A stretch of DNA of 64,000 nt from Olleya sediminilitoris (GTDB taxonomy: Bacteria > Bacteroidota > Bacteroidia > Flavobacteriales > Flavobacteriaceae). The stretch is from positions 62,001 to 126,000 of the forward strand of contig NZ_JAEMEF010000007.1 of assembly GCF_016785945.1 (NCBI RefSeq), read 5' to 3'. A program made the position numbers and the translations under genes. Within the stretch, counting starts at the first letter, position 1; every line of letters starts with the position of its first letter. A model generated the notes under the pieces. The model saw nothing but the letters and a program-made list of their open reading frames with translations, had not been told where the DNA came from and searched no databases. Below, in pieces: positions 17,459 to 24,488 of the stretch.

Positions 17459-18151
17459 TTATAAATAATCTTTAATGTCTAATAAATTCTGGACAACTTT
17501 AATGTCCTTTGTCAGTTCTGTTTTATGATAATTAAAACAAATGGCATCTAAACCAATGTTTAAAGCACCTTGTATATCTGCTTCGTAACTATCACCAATC
17601 ATGATACTGTTTGATGTTTCGGCTTTAGCCGAATTTAATGCAAAATTAAATATTTTAGGATTCGGTTTTTTAACTCCTGCACTTTCAGAGTTTGTAATGG
17701 TCTCAAAATAATGATCCAGTTTTGAGGCTTTTAATTTATTATTCTGAGCTTCTTTAAATCCATTTGTAATAATATGTAAAGTATATTTTGTTTTTAAATA
17801 ATCTAAAAGCTGAAATGTACCTTCAAACACATGATTAAAACTTGATAAGTTAGTAATATAATCGTCTGACAATTGATGTATTAAATTATCCTGAACCGTA
17901 TAATTTAAAGCATCAAAAGTATCTTTTAATCTATGATATCTTAAATAGTCCTTAGTAACTTTTTCATCGCGATACAACTTCCAATATTGAAGATTTATAG
18001 GTTCATAAAAACTTAAAAAATCTTTAATGTTAGTACCAACTTTATGTTTCTTGAAAATAAAATCGAAAGTCAATGCAGAGTTTTTATCAAAATCCCAAAG
18101 TGTATGATCTAAATCAAAAAAAACATGTTGAATATTATTTAGTTTTTGCAT
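17459..18151 (-). CDS. HAD-superfamily hydrolase, YjjG-type (noncanonical pyrimidine nucleotidase)
   Basis: Cytoplasmic HAD phosphatase that probably dephosphorylates nucleoside monophosphates (YjjG of E. coli clears noncanonical pyrimidine nucleotides). The 230-residue protein carries motif I FFDLDHTLWDFDKNS with nucleophile and acid Asp (near residues 13-15), motif II LHIITNGFKEAQ, the motif III lysine near KKPNPKIF, and motif IV MIGDSYEADIQGA. The DLDHTLWDF variant is characteristic of YjjG. Its 5' end overlaps the upstream gene by 17 bp, implying translational coupling. Substrate is inferred from family only. Confidence 0.85.
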   Translation of the reverse strand: MQKLNNIQHVFFDLDHTLWDFDKNSALTFDFIFKKHKVGTNIKDFLSFYEPINLQYWKLYRDEKVTKDYLRYHRLKDTFDALNYTVQDNLIHQLSDDYITNLSSFNHVFEGTFQLLDYLKTKYTLHIITNGFKEAQNNKLKASKLDHYFETITNSESAGVKKPNPKIFNFALNSAKAETSNSIMIGDSYEADIQGALNIGLDAICFNYHKTELTKDIKVVQNLLDIKDYL

Positions 18152-19433
18152 CTATAATTATGTTGAATAAGTTTTTAAAATGTTGCCAACGTGGATTGTT
18201 ACCAAAGGTATAATTATGAAACACTGGTACAAAGGTACCATTTACTTGTTTTATAGACTGTATTAATCGTTTTAAAGCCTGTTGCTTATCTAATAAAGAA
18301 TGGTACTTTAAAAAGGCAAAATCTAAGGCTTGAAATGGCACTATTTTTAATGGTGTTTGTACTTCAAAATCCAAATCATAAAATAAAAAAGGTGTACATG
18401 TACCTGCTCTAAAACCTAAATAATTAACATAACCCATGGTAAAGTCTTCTGGTATTTCTAACTCTACTAAATGACGATAAGACTCTGGCAAATTAACTTT
18501 TGAAAACGAATGTCTTGAACCTACAATTGCAGTGTTAATAATGCGTTCCATTCGTGCTTTTTCTTCTTTTAAAATCTCGATATTAGATAACGCAAAAAAA
18601 GAGGTTTTAATACCAACTTGACAATAGTCGCCAACGTGTTTTATAAGTGAAATAAATTTTTGTTTCTGAAAATTTATATTTTTATCGTAGGTCGAAAAAT
18701 CGCCCAATAAAAAGAAAAAAACAAACTTATATTTTGAAGTTTTTTGCTTATTAATTACGTATTTATATGTGTCGTATGGGTCACGTTTAAAGCCCATAAC
18801 AACAGAATATCTTTGGTATAAACGTTTAAATTTAAATGTAAAAAAATCTTTAAACGTACCTCCTATTGTACGCATCAACCCTTTTAATTTATAATCATAA
18901 GCTACTGGAATATCTATTACAGGTCTAACAGTATATTTTTGGTCTGGAAAATCAAAATCAGGATAGTTATCTTGTAAAATAGCTTTAAATTTATAAGCCC
19001 AAATATCTACAACAGGTTGGTCTAAAAATTTATTTTTAAAAGCTAAACTTTCTTGTGCAGTGAAACGTCCATAGTCATCTTTTACATGAGGTAAATACTC
19101 TTCATAACGACTAATTAGATAAAACGTAGCTGCAAAAACATCAAATGGTAAGGCACTTTTTTCTCCAGTAGGAAAAAAGCATTTAGTCTCTTCCCATGGT
19201 AATACATTTATATCCAAATCGGATAAACCTTGTTCAAAAAGTAACTCGTTTGCGCGTACAAAAATCTCGTTACTTAAAGGTTGCCTTGTGTACGACATTT
19301 TTAAGCTGTCATGTGCAATAAATTCCTCTATAACGGTTGTAAAGTTTACTGGAATCCCTAAAATTCTGGTACAAATTTGTTTAAAAACATATTTGAATCT
19401 AGGTGTAATTTTATGTGTGTATACTAGTAGCAT
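18135..19433 (-). CDS. Polysaccharide-deacetylase-like protein (DUF7033 N-domain), active site apparently altered
   Basis: A 432-residue protein of the two-domain family common in Bacteroidota: an N-terminal domain (about 1-150, with SRYEEYLPHVKDDYGRF) and a NodB-like polysaccharide deacetylase domain. Family landmarks include VVDIWAYKFKAIL, RTIGGTFKDFF, FFFLLGDFSTYDKNI, and FRAGTCTPFLFYDL. Where relatives as I remember them read VGIHPS and RQHF, this protein reads VGIKTS and RHSF, so two expected histidines are replaced or displaced. It may be inactive as a metal-dependent deacetylase. The ATG directly abuts the radC stop codon and the 3' end overlaps the HAD gene by 17 bp, so it is co-transcribed. 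Confidence 0.7.
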   Translation of the reverse strand: MLLVYTHKITPRFKYVFKQICTRILGIPVNFTTVIEEFIAHDSLKMSYTRQPLSNEIFVRANELLFEQGLSDLDINVLPWEETKCFFPTGEKSALPFDVFAATFYLISRYEEYLPHVKDDYGRFTAQESLAFKNKFLDQPVVDIWAYKFKAILQDNYPDFDFPDQKYTVRPVIDIPVAYDYKLKGLMRTIGGTFKDFFTFKFKRLYQRYSVVMGFKRDPYDTYKYVINKQKTSKYKFVFFFLLGDFSTYDKNINFQKQKFISLIKHVGDYCQVGIKTSFFALSNIEILKEEKARMERIINTAIVGSRHSFSKVNLPESYRHLVELEIPEDFTMGYVNYLGFRAGTCTPFLFYDLDFEVQTPLKIVPFQALDFAFLKYHSLLDKQQALKRLIQSIKQVNGTFVPVFHNYTFGNNPRWQHFKNLFNIIIDAKTK

Positions 19434-20132
19434 TTACAGTAGGTTTTCGTCTGCAAAGCTAAAATAAGCGTTTTCTGTAACAATTAAATGGTCTAAGACT
19501 TTTATATCTAAACTTTGTGCTGCAGTTTTAAGTTTTAAAGTTACGGCTTTGTCTGCTTGACTTGGAACTAATGTACCTGATGGATGGTTGTGCGATAAAA
19601 TAAGTCCCACTGCTCCAACCTCTAAAGCCGTTTTTAAAACCAAACGTGTATCTACTAAAGTACCTGTAATTCCGCCTTTACTTAATTGACTTTTATGTAT
19701 CACTTTATTAGAGTTGTTTAAATATATAATCCAAAATTCCTCATGTGGTAACTCTCCAATAATAGGTTGCATAAGTTCAAAAACAGATTTACTTGAAGTA
19801 ATTTTCTTTTTTTGCAAAGCTTCCTCTCCTCTTCGACGTCTTCCTAGCTCTAAGGCAGCAATAATGCTAATGGCTTTAGCTTCACCTATTCCTTTAAATT
19901 CCAATAATTGTTTGATACTAAGTTTACCTAATTCGCTTAAATTATTATCTACACTAGACAAGATGCGTTTACACAAGGACACAGCACTTTCATTTCTGTT
20001 TCCAGAGCCTATTAGAATAGCAACTAATTCGGCATCACTTAAAGATGCTTTTCCTTTGTATAATAGTTTTTCTCTAGGTTGATCATCTTGAGACCAATTT
20101 TTAATTGAAAATGAAGTACTTTTATCAGACAT
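19434..20132 (-). CDS. radC: RadC family JAMM/MPN domain protein
   Basis: A 232-residue RadC protein. Family motifs: N-terminal helix-hairpin-helix (LLEFKGIGEAKAISIIAALE, near residues 68-87) and a JAMM metalloprotease-like site LILSHNHPSGTLVPSQAD (near 182-199) with the H-x-H-x10-D pattern intact. The N-terminus IKNWSQDDQPREKLL is the usual RadC start. Named after an old DNA-repair mutant whose link was later questioned, so its true job is unsettled. Here it heads a tight minus-strand operon, since the next ATG follows its stop codon without a gap. Confidence 0.92.
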   Translation of the reverse strand: MSDKSTSFSIKNWSQDDQPREKLLYKGKASLSDAELVAILIGSGNRNESAVSLCKRILSSVDNNLSELGKLSIKQLLEFKGIGEAKAISIIAALELGRRRRGEEALQKKKITSSKSVFELMQPIIGELPHEEFWIIYLNNSNKVIHKSQLSKGGITGTLVDTRLVLKTALEVGAVGLILSHNHPSGTLVPSQADKAVTLKLKTAAQSLDIKVLDHLIVTENAYFSFADENLL

Positions 20133-20203
20133 TTTATAAAACTACATATAATTTTGTAATTTTTAAATGAAATAAAACACATTAACCCATACAACCAAGC
20201 CAA

Positions 20204-20797
20204 TTGTATCCACCTCAAAAACATCAGGATAACGACAAAAACCACTTGATTGAAGTGATTAAAACGTATCCCTTAGCTACAGTAATTTCTGTCAAAGACA
20301 ACACACCTTTAATTACACATTTACCATTAATATATCGTGAGGAAGACGGGAAATTAATTGGTCATATTGATATTTACAATCCACAAACCAATCTATTAAA
20401 AGACAAAAACAAGGTGACTGTGCTTTTTTCTGGTCCTGAATGTTATATCTCACCAAGTATATATACCACAACGCAATTACCTACCTGGAATTATATTAAA
20501 GTACATTTAACAGGTACTGTAACACAAATTGAAAATAAAGCCGAATTAAAACAGTCTTTAATAACAATGACCCAATTTTTAGAGGCTCCTGACCATAAAT
20601 ATACTCTAGAGGCAGACAATCCAAGGTTAGATAAAAATTTAGAATATATCAAACTTTTTGAAATTTCAATAGATACTTGGGAAGGTAAATTTAAACTGTC
20701 ACAGGACAAAAAACCAAAAGATAAAGCTAATGCTAGACAAGAGCTTTTACGTGCTAATCAACAAAGTATTACACACTTTTTAGACAAGATTTTTTAA
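20204..20797 (+). CDS. FMN-binding negative transcriptional regulator, PaiB type
   Basis: Split-barrel FMN-binding fold protein (197 residues) of the PaiB family, first described in Bacillus as a repressor of sporulation and protease genes. It reads MYPPQKHQDNDKNHLIEVIK, followed by YPLATVISV and THLPLIYREEDGKLIGHI. PSIYTTTQLPTWNYIKVHL is the family signature and WEGKFKLSQDK sits near the end. The start is TTG at 20204, chosen because PaiB proteins begin MYxP at exactly this point and no ATG is available. Divergent from radC; followed 20 bp later by a DUF1304 gene on the same strand. Confidence 0.85.
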   Translation: MYPPQKHQDNDKNHLIEVIKTYPLATVISVKDNTPLITHLPLIYREEDGKLIGHIDIYNPQTNLLKDKNKVTVLFSGPECYISPSIYTTTQLPTWNYIKVHLTGTVTQIENKAELKQSLITMTQFLEAPDHKYTLEADNPRLDKNLEYIKLFEISIDTWEGKFKLSQDKKPKDKANARQELLRANQQSITHFLDKIF

Positions 20798-20817
20798 CCC
20801 ACAAATTAACTGTTATT

Positions 20818-21183
20818 ATGGAAATACTTATAAAAACAATCATTGCTTTTGTAGCAATTTTACACTTATATTTTTTATATTTTGAAATGTTTGCTTGGGA
20901 AACTACAGGTCGAAAAGTCTTTAAAAATTTTCCTAAAGACTTATTTAAGCCAACAAAAAGTATGGCTGCCAACCAAGGTTTATATAATGGCTTTTTAGCA
21001 GCAGGATTAATTTGGTCTTTCTTAATTAAATCTCCAGAGTGGTCTGCAAATATTGCTATTTTCTTTTTGGGCTGTGTTACTGTAGCAGGTATTTATGGCG
21101 CATTAAGTGTTTCAAAAAAAATATTTTTCATTCAAGCCTTACCAGCAATTATAGGTATTGTCTTAATACTTTTAAACAGCTAA
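20818..21183 (+). CDS. DUF1304 family small membrane protein
   Basis: Integral membrane protein of 121 residues with about four hydrophobic helices. The first contains the family signature HLYFLYFEMFAWETTGRKVF, followed by MAANQGLYNGFLAAGLIWS. Function of DUF1304 is not established. It follows the PaiB-like gene by 20 bp and is probably co-transcribed with it. It converges on the HxlR regulator gene with only 9 bp between stop codons and no visible terminator. Confidence 0.85.
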   Translation: MEILIKTIIAFVAILHLYFLYFEMFAWETTGRKVFKNFPKDLFKPTKSMAANQGLYNGFLAAGLIWSFLIKSPEWSANIAIFFLGCVTVAGIYGALSVSKKIFFIQALPAIIGIVLILLNS

Positions 21184-21192
21184 TTGGAAGCG

Positions 21193-21537
21193 TTAAATTG
21201 TACTATCAATTTTACCCCAAGCATCTAAATCTTTTAATATTTTTTCTAGAGATTCACCTCTAGAGGTTAGTTTATACTCTACCTTTGGAGGCACCACTGG
21301 ATACACTTTTCTGGATATTAAACCCTCTTTTTCTAATTCTCTAACCGTTTGTGTAAACATTTTATTAGAAATCCCAGGAATATGCTTTTGTAAAATTCCT
21401 GAACGTAAAGCACCATCTAATAAATGAAACAAAACTAATGGTTTCCACTTTGTACCTATTAAGTCCATAGTATAATGTAATGGACAAGTTACATTTTTTT
21501 TCAAAATAAAAATTTTTATATCATTAAAAATCAACAA
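21193..21537 (-). CDS. HxlR-family winged-helix transcriptional regulator
   Basis: DNA-binding regulator of 114 residues. HxlR family pattern: CPLHYTMDLIGTKWKPLVLF with the conserved Cys at the head, then LRSGILQKHIPGISNKMFTQ, TVRELEKEGLISRKVYP and VVPPKVEYKLTSRG (wing). In several members the N-terminal Cys senses electrophiles such as aldehydes or quinones. The start is uncertain: the only initiator-like codon before the domain is TTG at 21537. It is divergent from the VOC gene with an 89-bp shared control region that contains the spaced inverted repeat TAACT...AGTTA. It probably regulates that gene. Confidence 0.85.
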   Translation of the reverse strand: MLIFNDIKIFILKKNVTCPLHYTMDLIGTKWKPLVLFHLLDGALRSGILQKHIPGISNKMFTQTVRELEKEGLISRKVYPVVPPKVEYKLTSRGESLEKILKDLDAWGKIDSTI

Positions 21538-21626
21538 TTTACTCGTTTTGGTAACTATATCACTTTTAGGTAAGTTATTGTTAATTAGGTAAATATAAAT
21601 TAATTTTACGATCTAAAATAAAGTAT

Positions 21627-22145
21627 ATGAAAAATAATAAAGATTATCCAAAATCCTTTTCACATATTGGACTAACTGTACCTGATATAAAAGAAGCTGT
21701 TAAATTTTACTCTGAAGTTATGGGTTGGTATGTCATTATGGAACCATCGGAAATTAAAAAAGAAAAAGATACTGCTATAGGTCAAATGTGTATTGATGTT
21801 TTTGGTGACGACTGGCAGACTTTTGAAATTGCGCATTTAGCTACATCAGATGGTGTTGGAGTTGAGTTGTTTTCTTTTCCGCATGGAGTTAAAGAGGCTC
21901 CAGATTTTAATCCATTTAACACAGGTTTATTTCATTTTTGCATTCAAGATCCTAATATTGAAGATTTAATTGAAAAAATTGTTGCCTATGGAGGTAAACA
22001 GCGCATGCCTATTAGAGCGTATTATCCTGAAGACAAACCCTTTAAAATGTGTTATATTGAAGATCCATTTGGGATTGTATTTGAGATTTACACACATAGC
22101 TACGAGTTAACTTACAGCTCTGGTGCTTATCAAAATAAAAACTAA
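21627..22145 (+). CDS. VOC (glyoxalase/bleomycin resistance) family protein
   Basis: Vicinal-oxygen-chelate protein of 172 residues with two beta-alpha-beta-beta-beta modules. The first is SHIGLTVPDIKEAVKFYSEV (about residues 11-30), the second begins FHFCIQDPNIEDLI and ends YIEDPFGIVFEIY, with the metal-ligand-like His and Glu residues of the family present. The exact reaction is not evident (glyoxalase, dioxygenase or ring-opening are all possible). Its position opposite an HxlR regulator suggests an inducible detoxification enzyme. Terminated by a clear hairpin. Confidence 0.85.
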   Translation: MKNNKDYPKSFSHIGLTVPDIKEAVKFYSEVMGWYVIMEPSEIKKEKDTAIGQMCIDVFGDDWQTFEIAHLATSDGVGVELFSFPHGVKEAPDFNPFNTGLFHFCIQDPNIEDLIEKIVAYGGKQRMPIRAYYPEDKPFKMCYIEDPFGIVFEIYTHSYELTYSSGAYQNKN

Positions 22146-22155
22146 TTTAATTATT

Positions 22156-22185
22156 AAAAAACGTAAGTCTAAGGCTTACGTTTTT
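22156..22185. terminator. Bidirectional terminator between the VOC gene and the glycosylase-like gene
   Basis: Stem AAAAACGTAAG / CTTACGTTTTT around loop TCTAAGG, with A-runs and T-runs on both sides, so it can stop transcription from either strand. It sits in the 44-bp gap between two convergent genes. Confidence 0.85.
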
Positions 22186-22189
22186 GTTT

Positions 22190-22861
22190 TTATAGATACT
22201 CACGATACTGCATAACCCTAAAATCAAAAGTATTAAACTTTGGATTTTTAGCTTTTAATTGTTTGTACAATGGATTACTACCAATAGCAATATTTGCTGC
22301 TCCTGACCCAGAAGTTAAAGAGACTGTTTTAATAATCCTATTGGGCTTATTACTTTTAGTGGGTAATTCAAATTGATGAATTTTAGGCGTGATTTTACTT
22401 ACCAAGTTCAGTTTTATATTGTAATCTTTTATATGTTTCCTGAAAAAATATTCAGGACCATTTTTGCTATTTCCTCCTGTAAATAACAAAGTGTCTATAC
22501 TTGGATATTGCTTTAAATACCCAATAACATCTCGTAATTTTATATTAAGCATTCCTAAATCTGAAGCATCAACTTTTTCACGTTGCGCACTATCTACAAT
22601 ATCGCAAACACCTATTTTATGTGCTATTAAAAACTGTTTACGCTGGTCAATTGCTTCTTGACTATTATCATAAAACAAACCCAAATCATGAATTTTATCT
22701 ATATATAACCACAAGCTATTATAGTAACTACCATAGCAAAAGTCCACATCTTTTTCTAACAATTCTCCTGTTGTAAAACGTGGAGGTGGTAACGTCCCAA
22801 CGATTAACTTTTTAGTATCGTCTTTAATAAATGGAGCGTATGGATGTTTATGGTTAAACAT
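22190..22861 (-). CDS. Uracil-DNA glycosylase superfamily protein
   Basis: A 223-residue member of the uracil-DNA glycosylase fold. The N-terminal LIVGTLPPPRFTTGELL takes the position of the usual GxxPG motif and is followed by FCYGSYYNSLWLYIDKI. Near the C-terminus VSLTSGSGAANIAIGSNPLY occupies the second DNA-binding loop. I see no canonical GQDPYH motif, so it is not a family-1 UDG, and the catalytic residue is unclear. Probably cytoplasmic DNA-base repair or a divergent nucleobase-binding protein. It stands alone, convergent with the VOC gene. Confidence 0.65.
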   Translation of the reverse strand: MFNHKHPYAPFIKDDTKKLIVGTLPPPRFTTGELLEKDVDFCYGSYYNSLWLYIDKIHDLGLFYDNSQEAIDQRKQFLIAHKIGVCDIVDSAQREKVDASDLGMLNIKLRDVIGYLKQYPSIDTLLFTGGNSKNGPEYFFRKHIKDYNIKLNLVSKITPKIHQFELPTKSNKPNRIIKTVSLTSGSGAANIAIGSNPLYKQLKAKNPKFNTFDFRVMQYREYL

Positions 22862-22989
22862 AGTGTTTACAAAGATTTATAACAATTTTAAGTTTTTAAT
22901 CTTGGTTAAAAATAGTGGTTTTGTTACCTTATAAGAAGTAATTAATTTAAATATTTTCACTTACGTGGAAATTAAAACAATACTAAACT

Positions 22990-23127
22990 ATGGGAAAAGG
23001 AGATAAAAAAACTAAACGAGGAAAAATAAACAGAGGGACTTTTGGTGCTAGACGACCACGTATAAAAAAACGAGTAAGACCTGAAACCAAAATTGATATT
23101 GAAAAAAAAGGAACGGTTAAACCTTAA
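22990..23127 (+). CDS. Small ribosomal protein THX (bTHX)
   Basis: A 45-residue, strongly basic protein reading MGKGDKKTKRGKINRGTFGA, then RRPRIKKRVRPETKIDIEKK and GTVKP. The GDKKTKRGKI..G.FG..RPR pattern is that of the small THX protein that fills a cavity at the top of the 30S head in Thermus and is widespread in Bacteroidota. No other gene lies in the 22862-23116 gap. Its last 11 bp overlap the 3' end of the convergent membrane-protein gene. High confidence from sequence and length despite the tiny size. Confidence 0.9.
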   Translation: MGKGDKKTKRGKINRGTFGARRPRIKKRVRPETKIDIEKKGTVKP

Positions 23128-23455
23128 ACCTATTCCCTATTTTTTTACCAACTACAAATGCTCCATAAACTGCTAATATTAGTATTACTATAGTCCCAAA
23201 CACATACAATGGATATAGGATTGTATTACTATTAGAGTTTAAACACAAGGTATCTGTAATACATACAATTACTTCTTGATCATACAACATTGGTAACACA
23301 AAGCTAACTACTAAAAGCACAGCAATAACACTAAACAAATACACCACGTTTTTGTTTTTTTTAGGTTTACCTGTTGCTTTAAATAAATTGCGTTGCGCTT
23401 CTGTACGTTTATTATCTTGTAAAGACCAAGTTTTTTTCGGTTGAGAGGTTGCCAT
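23117..23455 (-). CDS. Small two-helix membrane protein, hypothetical
   Basis: 112 residues from the ATG at 23455 (the codon before it is TTG). A basic N-terminus (KKTWSLQDNKRTEAQRNLFK) is followed by two hydrophobic segments, NVVYLFSVIAVLLVVSFVLP (about residues 37-57) and LYPLYVFGTIVILILAVYGA (about 81-100), and a basic tail. Two cysteines (VCITDTLC) lie between the helices on the probable periplasmic side. Function not recognised. Its start overlaps the 3' end of yaaA by 44 bp, so the two are translationally linked; its end overlaps THX on the other strand. Confidence 0.6.
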   Translation of the reverse strand: MATSQPKKTWSLQDNKRTEAQRNLFKATGKPKKNKNVVYLFSVIAVLLVVSFVLPMLYDQEVIVCITDTLCLNSNSNTILYPLYVFGTIVILILAVYGAFVVGKKIGNRFKV

Positions 23456-24170
23456 CAAATTGGTAATTATTGTAGTTAAACTGTTTTAAATCTTCAATTG
23501 TTTTTGCATTAGTTTCAATAACGTATTTAGCCATTAAACCTCTTGCCTCTTTTGCATAAAACGAAATGATTTTAAGTTTTCCGTTTTTTAATTCTTTAAA
23601 GGTAACATCTATAACTGGTACTTTAAGTGCTTTTGTATTTATGGCTTTAAAATACTCGTTTGATGCTAGATTTAAAAATAACTCATCATCTTCTAACTCT
23701 TCATTTAAAGACTTTACAATGTCTTCTTTCCAGAATTCGTATAAATTTTTATTGCTACCAACTGGTAACTTTGTTCCCATTTCTAATCGGTAAGGTTGAA
23801 TTAAATCTAATGGTTTAAGCACACCATATAATCCTGATAAAATCCTTACTGTACTTTGCATTAAGTCTATTTTATCTTCGGGTAAGTTATAAGCGTCTAA
23901 ACCTTTATAAACGTCACCATTAAAAGCGTAAACTGCTGGTCTTGCATTATCTTTTGTAAATGGTAAACTCCAGTCTTGATTACGATTATAATTAAGTTGT
24001 GCTAATTTATCACTAATGTGCATCAAGTCTGATAAATGCTGAGGTTTTTGTTTTTTTAAAACAGCATTTAGGGTTTTTGCTTGTTTTAAAAATTGCGAAT
24101 CTGTCGTTTTTGCTGTTGGTAATGTTGACTCAAAATCTAATGATTTTGCTGGAGATATAACTAGTTTCAT
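23412..24170 (-). CDS. yaaA: Peroxide stress protein YaaA
   Basis: 252-residue YaaA (DUF328). The E. coli homologue limits free iron and protects DNA and proteins during hydrogen peroxide stress. Landmarks: MKLVISPAKSLDFESTLPT at the start, NARPAVYAFNGDVYKGLDAY (about residues 73-92), ILSGLYGVLKPLDLIQPYRL, EMGTKL, and KIISFYAKEARGLMAKYVI. The start is the ATG at 24170; an in-frame TTG at 24206 is part of the promoter, not a start codon. The -7 box lies 6 bp upstream, so the mRNA is probably leaderless. A small membrane-protein gene overlaps its 3' end. Confidence 0.92.
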   Translation of the reverse strand: MKLVISPAKSLDFESTLPTAKTTDSQFLKQAKTLNAVLKKQKPQHLSDLMHISDKLAQLNYNRNQDWSLPFTKDNARPAVYAFNGDVYKGLDAYNLPEDKIDLMQSTVRILSGLYGVLKPLDLIQPYRLEMGTKLPVGSNKNLYEFWKEDIVKSLNEELEDDELFLNLASNEYFKAINTKALKVPVIDVTFKELKNGKLKIISFYAKEARGLMAKYVIETNAKTIEDLKQFNYNNYQFDGNLSTEKNLVFTR

Positions 24171-24176
24171 ATGCTG

Positions 24177-24206
24177 TAAATTTAGTGTTGTTTTGCTTTG
24201 CAGCAA
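24177..24206 (-). promoter_or_regulatory. Promoter of yaaA (predicted leaderless)
   Basis: TTG (24204-24206), 19 bp, then TAAATTTA (24177-24184), one mismatch from TAnnTTTG. Only 6 bp separate the box from the yaaA ATG. Confidence 0.55.
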
Positions 24207-24353
24207 TACATTACGTTGGTATATAATGCGGTATTATATACTAATTGTTAATTTTTGTTGTTACGAAATTACAAATAACCCTTTGGTTTTAAAAGCTGGA
24301 TCTATAGTAATTTACAATACTAAAATTTAGTATTACTATGGAAAACTTGAGTT

Positions 24354-24426
24354 GCGTTAGCGATAGTAATGGCATCCTTTTTTTGCTGCCATAAATGGCA
24401 AAAAAAGATATAATGGATAGCGCGAC
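24354..24426 (+). repeat. Extragenic repeat element, copy 2
   Basis: Runs GCGTTAGCGATAGTAATGG, CATCCTTTTTTTGC, a GCCAT/ATGGC hairpin, AAAAAAAGATATAATGGATAG, CGCGACC. The order of blocks (GCGTnAG, GATnGnAAnGG, ATCCTTTTT, AAAAGAT, AGnGCnCGAC) matches the element at 15294-15365 in the same orientation. The central hairpin is absent from copy 1. Confidence 0.5.
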
Positions 24427-24458
24427 CCTTAAGCTGATCCTAAAATCAGGTTAAGGGT
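24425..24458. terminator. Two-part hairpin at the end of extragenic element copy 2
   Basis: Outer stem ACCCTTAA/TTAAGGGT (24425-24432 with 24451-24458), one mismatch, inner stem CTGAT/ATCAG (24434-24438 with 24445-24449), six-base loop. There is no T run on either side, so it may be an RNA structure rather than a terminator. Confidence 0.4.
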
Positions 24459-24488
24459 AACGTCCAAATTTGTAATGTTATAAGAATG

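Larger units (their letters stand above)
24171..24488. other. 318-bp gene-free gap: yaaA promoter, extragenic element and two hairpins
   Basis: Between the RluA-type gene and yaaA. From left to right on the plus strand it holds the yaaA promoter, the perfect inverted repeat AATACTAAA-a-TTTAGTATT (24316-24334), extragenic element copy 2 (24354-24426), and a strong two-part hairpin (24425-24458). The hairpin's outer stem is ACCCTTAA/TTAAGGGT and its inner stem CTGAT/ATCAG. No open frame is evident. Confidence 0.6.

Noticed and set aside
24171-24206. Earlier in-frame TTG start for yaaA
   Set aside because: The TTG is the -33 element of the promoter, and the protein family starts at MKLVISPAKSL.
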